Shown here: positions 14,669-18,282 of the stretch, one piece after another
How the letters are laid out: each line of letters begins with the position of its first letter
How positions within the stretch are numbered: the stretch's first letter is position 1
Source: CAYZXK01 sp964482395
GTDB lineage: Bacteria; Planctomycetota; Phycisphaerae; UBA1845; Fen-1342
Length of the DNA: 18,282 nucleotides
Direction: 5' to 3'
Assembly (NCBI GenBank): GCA_964482395.1
Contig: CAYZXK010000061.1
Coordinates: forward strand, 1-18,282
Translations under genes and position numbers: made by a program
Notes under the pieces: generated by a model
Seen by the model: only the letters and a program-made list of their open reading frames with translations
The model's database searches: none
Told to the model about the DNA's origin: nothing

Positions 14669-15768
14669 CCGCTAACTACGGCCCCGAGCCCTGCTGCCGT
14701 GATCCGGTATGCTGTGGCGATCCATGCTGCGGCGACCCGTGTTGCGTGGACCCATGCTCCTGTGTGAACTGCGACGATGGCAACCCGTGCACGGAGGACG
14801 ACTGTGACCCCGAGATCGGCGAATGTGTCTTCCCCCCGTGCGAGGACGACGACGCCGACGGCGTCCCTGGCTGCTGCGACAACTGCCCAAGCCATTACAA
14901 TCCCGACCAGGCGGACTGCGATGCCGACGGAAAAGGTGACGTGTGCGACACTACGACGGTGACTCTGTCAACCTGCTCGCCGTACATCGCCCCGAACACC
15001 GGGTTTTATTGTCCCGATCTGGATGTACTCCAGAGCTTTGCTCCCATTAAGGCCGAATGGGACCCGCCTGAGAACGCGGGCACGCTCTTTGTGAAATCGA
15101 TGGAGGCCGAAAACAACTGGAATTACCTGCCGGCGGATATGGGTGGCGTCCTGCCAAGCGGTCCCCCGCACCCCATCTATAAACCTGCCGATCACCAGTG
15201 GTGGTACATCTCGTTCATCGAGTCCGGCAGTGAGTTGCAGCCGGGGTTGGTGGCCGTGAAGATCGGCGCCCGCGACAACTGTGGCAACGAGCTCGAGGGA
15301 GAACTGAAGATCCGGGTCAAATCGGTTTTCGACTTCATGGCCGGGGTGCACCGACGGTGTGACGGCCAGATGGTCGGGAACACCGTGGCGCACTTCACCG
15401 GCTGTTACGAGTTCATCCGCTGGAAATACGACGGTGTTCTGTCAACCACCGGCGGCTCCTTCCGCGACTTTATCATTTCGCTGGATTCCTGGGTTAGCTG
15501 CTCAGGGACGCCGGCGAGGGCGTGCACGACACCGTTCACGCACGTAGTCACGTTCGCGACCTCAACATGGGCGGAGGGCGAAAACGTCGCCGCCAGCATC
15601 GTTGGCCACGAGCTGAGGCACATGGCTTGCTGGTGGTCATGTAGCGAGTGTGACAGCTATACATGGGAATACGACCACCGCTCCGGTACGGGGATCGATC
15701 TGCCGCGCAATCAAGGATACCTCGATGAGGTGGTCACCAAGGTGCAGCAGGAGTGCAACTGGCCCTAG
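14665..15768 (+). CDS. Cys-rich, TSP3-repeat protein with an HExxH putative zinc-protease motif
   Basis: A 367-residue protein in three parts. Residues 9-58 repeat the Cys-rich module of the large upstream protein (CCRDPVCCGDPCCGDPCC). Residues 59-95 match a thrombospondin type 3 calcium repeat (DDDADGVPG, DNCPSHYNPDQADCDADGKG, DVCD). A C-terminal domain carries HELRH (315-319), with Glu328 nine residues later and Glu335 in TWEYDH, as in zincins. The role of a Glu as third zinc ligand is inferred. Start is GTG at 14665, overlapping the previous stop. It has no signal peptide although its Cys and calcium modules demand export, so a missing N-terminus or fusion to the upstream ORF is likely. 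The frame is open upstream only to 14602. Confidence 0.75.
   Translation: MTANYGPEPCCRDPVCCGDPCCGDPCCVDPCSCVNCDDGNPCTEDDCDPEIGECVFPPCEDDDADGVPGCCDNCPSHYNPDQADCDADGKGDVCDTTTVTLSTCSPYIAPNTGFYCPDLDVLQSFAPIKAEWDPPENAGTLFVKSMEAENNWNYLPADMGGVLPSGPPHPIYKPADHQWWYISFIESGSELQPGLVAVKIGARDNCGNELEGELKIRVKSVFDFMAGVHRRCDGQMVGNTVAHFTGCYEFIRWKYDGVLSTTGGSFRDFIISLDSWVSCSGTPARACTTPFTHVVTFATSTWAEGENVAASIVGHELRHMACWWSCSECDSYTWEYDHRSGTGIDLPRNQGYLDEVVTKVQQECNWP
14686..14793 (+). repeat. Cys-rich module, copy 2 (shared with 11006-11098)
   Basis: A 108-bp counterpart of the 93-bp module in the large gene, with a 15-bp insertion. The 60 bp at 14734-14793 differ from 11039-11098 at only two adjacent-codon positions, far closer than the rest of the two genes. 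Confidence 0.9.
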
Positions 15769-15813
15769 TCGTCGCAGGAGGACTGAGCGGCCGGGGACAG
15801 GCCGGCAGGCAGC

Positions 15814-15819
15814 AGGAGG
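15814..15819 (+). promoter_or_regulatory. Ribosome binding site deciding the start of the helical secreted protein
   Basis: AGGAGG lies 5 nt before the ATG at 15825. The frame is open from a GTG at 15753, but that would overlap the preceding gene and place 24 non-signal residues ahead of a clean signal peptide. Confidence 0.7.
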
Positions 15820-15824
15820 CAAAC

Positions 15825-16853
15825 ATGGTTACCGATAAGCGTATAGTGGCTTTGCTCGCGGCCCTAGCGGGCGCGAGCTTCGCGCCGGGGCAGTCAGGCT
15901 CAGGGGGCCACAGCGAGCGCCTTCCCCTGGCGCCGTCCGCACCAGGCCTCAGCGTCATCCACTATATAGAGGACAACGCGACCGTTAGCTTCGAAGGGCG
16001 GCGCTACGGCTTCGAGGAGGGCACACCGGTGCTACTGGAGATCCTCGCGGCGGGCGACCGCGTTGAGAGGACGCGCCGCGAGCAGGCAGCCATGGCGATG
16101 TCGCGCATGTCCAGGCACCCCGTCGTGGCGACGCGTCTGCCAGAGTTACTACGAGCGGCGGAGCGGGAGGCGACAGCTGATGGGCGCGCGCTGTTCGACA
16201 GAATACTCATGGAGGTCGACGACCCGGGGCTGCTCGGCTACTTTGAAGATGTGCTGCGCAGCGAGACCGAACCGGTCAGGCGCTTCACGGCCGCCTATGC
16301 CCTGGCGCGCTGGAACGTGGTGACGGGCGCTCGAGAGCTCGTGGACCTCGTCCGGTGCGACTATCGAAGGGACGCGTGGTACTTGGCGAGGGATGTGGTG
16401 GCGCCCAGCTTGTCGAACCTGAGCGAGCAAAACGGTTGGGGCATGCCGGTGCCGGAGTGTCCCAGCTTGCCGAAGGGTGTGAAGCCCAGCGAGTCTGCCG
16501 AGTATGCAAAGGTGCAAAGCGAGCTGAGGGCCTGGCTGGATGCGAACGCCGATCGCTTTCCGGAGGTTCCGGCGGCGCTGCGCGACCAGTGGCGGGTGTA
16601 TCTCCAGTCGCCGGCCGAGGACCACCGCCAGGAGCGCGAGGAACTCAAGCAGCGTGTCCGAGCCCTGATTGAACGCCTGGTAAGCGGCCTGCCAGCGACG
16701 GAGGCGGCGCGCCGGTCAGCCCGGGACGGACCGCGGTCCTGGTCCGGGCCTGGTCCCTGCCCATTGACTATCTGGCACCGCAGATGGTCGAGCCGGCCGG
16801 CCAGGAGTGGTACCTCAAGAGCGTGGAAATCTTCTGTGCACCAAAAACGCTGA
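15825..16853 (+). CDS. Exported alpha-helical, HEAT-like protein, N-terminal part (probable frameshift)
   Basis: A 342-residue ORF with a signal peptide (about 1-23, RIVALLAALAGASFAPGQ). Helical segments follow that resemble HEAT or ARM repeats (PVRRFTAAYALARWN, ARELVDLVR). Near residue 292 the composition changes abruptly to Arg/Ser/Trp-rich sequence (from about RRSARDGPRSWSGPGP to the end), typical of reading out of frame. At the same place the -1 frame becomes protein-like and continues into the ORF ending at 17410. The likely intact product is about 528 residues spanning 15825-17410. Start fixed by AGGAGG at 15814-15819. It is the last gene of the secreted cluster, 56 bp after the HExxH gene. 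Function unknown. Confidence 0.65.
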   Translation: MVTDKRIVALLAALAGASFAPGQSGSGGHSERLPLAPSAPGLSVIHYIEDNATVSFEGRRYGFEEGTPVLLEILAAGDRVERTRREQAAMAMSRMSRHPVVATRLPELLRAAEREATADGRALFDRILMEVDDPGLLGYFEDVLRSETEPVRRFTAAYALARWNVVTGARELVDLVRCDYRRDAWYLARDVVAPSLSNLSEQNGWGMPVPECPSLPKGVKPSESAEYAKVQSELRAWLDANADRFPEVPAALRDQWRVYLQSPAEDHRQEREELKQRVRALIERLVSGLPATEAARRSARDGPRSWSGPGPCPLTIWHRRWSSRPARSGTSRAWKSSVHQKR

Positions 16854-17410
16854 TCGCCATGGGCGTGGCCCCCTTCCTTCCGGCCGAGGACCTGCACGAC
16901 GGCTCAGACGCGGATGAACGCCGGCTGGCCCGGCGTGAGTATATCTGGCGCGCCCGGGCGCATCTGGCGATTCCAAGGTTCGCCTGGCGGAGCGGGGTTT
17001 TGGCGGATCATCCGCCATCCGCAGCCGAGCGAGAAGCGACCGAGCAACGGCTTGAGCCGGCGCTGGCGGCCCTGCGGCGTGCAGGTGTGGCGAGGCCGGG
17101 AGGCGGGACAGCGTACTCGGAGGGGGCCGCGAAGCGTTTCGCCGAAGTGGCCACGACGGCTTTCTTCTGGCGCCACACCATGCGACTGACATCGACGGAA
17201 CACTGGGACAGTGTGGCGCGCCGGGCGGTGAGTGACTGGGCCGAGGTCTGGGCCTCGGACGCGGCCACGGTTTGCGAGGCGGCGCCCCGTCTGGGCGAGG
17301 CGTTTTTCTGGGCCAGCATGGACGATCCCGATGCGCACCTCCTGTATCGGGCGGCAGTCTGTGCAACCGCTGCGGAAAACGAGAAAAAGGTAAGCGCCGC
17401 GCGAGAATGA
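16784..17410 (+). CDS. C-terminal part of the HEAT-like protein (after the frameshift)
   Basis: The 208-residue ORF starts at an internal ATG with no SD. Its frame is protein-like already upstream of it (GRTAVLVRAWSLPIDYLAPQ just before the ATG) and open back to 16673. The product is alpha-helical, soluble, rich in Ala/Arg/Glu, with AKRFAEVATTAFFWRHTMRL and LGEAFFWASMDDPDAH but no recognised motif. It has no signal peptide of its own. The best reading is the continuation of the protein begun at 15825; a separate overlapping gene is possible but lacks start signals. It ends 92 bp from the convergent gene on the other strand, with no clear terminator between. Confidence 0.55.
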   Translation: MVEPAGQEWYLKSVEIFCAPKTLIAMGVAPFLPAEDLHDGSDADERRLARREYIWRARAHLAIPRFAWRSGVLADHPPSAAEREATEQRLEPALAALRRAGVARPGGGTAYSEGAAKRFAEVATTAFFWRHTMRLTSTEHWDSVARRAVSDWAEVWASDAATVCEAAPRLGEAFFWASMDDPDAHLLYRAAVCATAAENEKKVSAARE

Positions 17411-17502
17411 CGGCGACCGGCGCACGCGTTACCGGTGGGTGAATGGTGGCTGTCGGGCGGGCCGGTCTGCCTCCTGATCTTGCAGGTCAGTCCGGTAAGC
17501 GC

Positions 17503-18282
17503 TCAATAGCGGCCGGGGGGTGGGCTGCCCGAGTAACCGGTCAGGAACAGGAACTGGTTCTGGGTGATTACCGGAATGAACATCTTCTCGGCCCGCTCGA
17601 GCAGGCCCCGGTATCGGGTGCGCTCCAGCTCCCTGCGTTGGGCCTGGTCGCGGGCGATGTCGCTGACCGGTTCCTGTTCCGAGCCAGTGCTGGTTGGTGG
17701 CAGGCCGATCACGACGAAATCCACCGATTCGTCCAGCTCCTCGGCCACCTGCCCCCCCCACTGCTGGATCAGGGCCGTGACTTGCTCCAAGCCGTTGTAG
17801 TCGATGACGCCGTCGTAATCCAGGTCGAAGTCGCCCCGGACCACGAACTTCGGCTTCCGGGTCCGGTCGTAGGCGATGTTCACGACCACGTCGCCCTCGA
17901 TTATTGGCTGCGAAGGAGTCCGGCGGGTAACGCGACACTCGGCGGTTTCCTCCATCACCGTAACCACTTCGAGCGAAGCTTTGCCGCGCAGTTCGCCGCC
18001 GGAGGTCTCCCGCATCGGGGCGAAGACCTCAAAGCCCATGCCGGGCTTGAGGTGGTCGACGGCGCCCAGGTTGATGTACACCACATCGCTGCCGGGGATG
18101 GCCCGGAGGATCCGTCCGTCGGCGCTGGTGAGGATGGCGTTGGGGTCGAAGGCCCCAGGCTTCAGCGACTGGATTTGTTTTCGCAGGTCGGCGATCAGCG
18201 TGTCGCGCTGTCCGATCTCGATTTCCTTCTGGCGCATCGCGACGCTGCCTTCTCGCTTGAGGTTCTGGAGCTGGGTCTCGGC
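17503..18282 (-). CDS. Coiled-coil protein with a beta-rich domain and BRCT-like segment (partial)
   Basis: The minus frame stays open to the right edge, so the ATG at 18237 is probably internal and the N-terminus lies outside. The visible 259 residues begin with a heptad-like coiled coil (about 1-40, LQNLKREGSVAMRQKEIEIG). A beta-rich domain follows (49-140: ADGRILRAI, VVYINLGAVDHLKPGMGFEV, IIEGDVVVNIAYD). Residues 145-193 resemble a BRCT fold (KFVVRGDFDLDYDG, ALIQQWGGQVAEELD, DFVVIGLPP). The C-terminus (205-235) is again helical and charged, ending in Pro/Gly. The beta domain recalls FlgT-C-like barrels. No enzyme motif is visible; function unknown. Confidence 0.75.
   Translation of the reverse strand, partial: AETQLQNLKREGSVAMRQKEIEIGQRDTLIADLRKQIQSLKPGAFDPNAILTSADGRILRAIPGSDVVYINLGAVDHLKPGMGFEVFAPMRETSGGELRGKASLEVVTVMEETAECRVTRRTPSQPIIEGDVVVNIAYDRTRKPKFVVRGDFDLDYDGVIDYNGLEQVTALIQQWGGQVAEELDESVDFVVIGLPPTSTGSEQEPVSDIARDQAQRRELERTRYRGLLERAEKMFIPVITQNQFLFLTGYSGSPPPGRY

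Overview
The window is GC-rich bacterial chromosome, most likely from the Planctomycetota (Phycisphaerae-like). This is inferred from the protein families: a rpmF-plsX-fab cluster, a YkgJ protein of planctomycete type, a COG2403 GTPase, and a large secreted Cys-rich repeat protein of a kind common in planctomycetes and myxobacteria. No rRNA, tRNA or CRISPR was seen.

Region 1 (1-5559) is housekeeping. The first 14 codons of a divergent gene lie at 1-44 on the minus strand. A plus-strand promoter then leads into rpmF-plsX-fabH-fabD-fabG, the start of type II fatty acid synthesis, with tight or overlapping junctions up to fabD. The usual acpP and fabF are absent after fabG. Instead there is a phosphofructokinase-family gene with mixed ATP/PPi signature residues.

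Region 2 (5592-9462) holds a YkgJ-type Cys-cluster protein, about 650 bp with no convincing gene, a three-gene minus-strand operon of small membrane or exported proteins (two of them paralogues), and a divergent COG2403 GTPase related to cyclic 2,3-diphosphoglycerate synthetase. Candidate promoters for both directions sit in the divergent gap, and a possible small leader ORF overlaps the GTPase start.

Region 3 (9463-10090) carries the decayed N-terminus of an IS1380-family transposase, followed by the best sigma70-like promoter in the window (TTGATA-17-TATATT).

Region 4 (10127-17410) is the most novel part: a same-strand cluster, probably an operon, of predicted extracellular proteins. They are (a) a 1060-residue secreted protein with about 25 tandem CTDC-type Cys repeats, (b) a secreted FN3/CBM-like beta protein, (c) a protein with the same Cys-rich module as (a), a thrombospondin type 3 calcium repeat and an HExxH zinc-protease motif, but no signal peptide, and (d) an exported alpha-helical, HEAT-like protein apparently split by a frameshift. 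A near-identical 60-bp segment shared by (a) and (c) ties the genes together. Together they look like a cell-surface, adhesive or matrix-processing locus that I do not recognise as a described system.

Region 5 (17503-18282, minus) is the C-terminal part of a coiled-coil protein with a beta-rich domain and a BRCT-like segment, running off the window edge.
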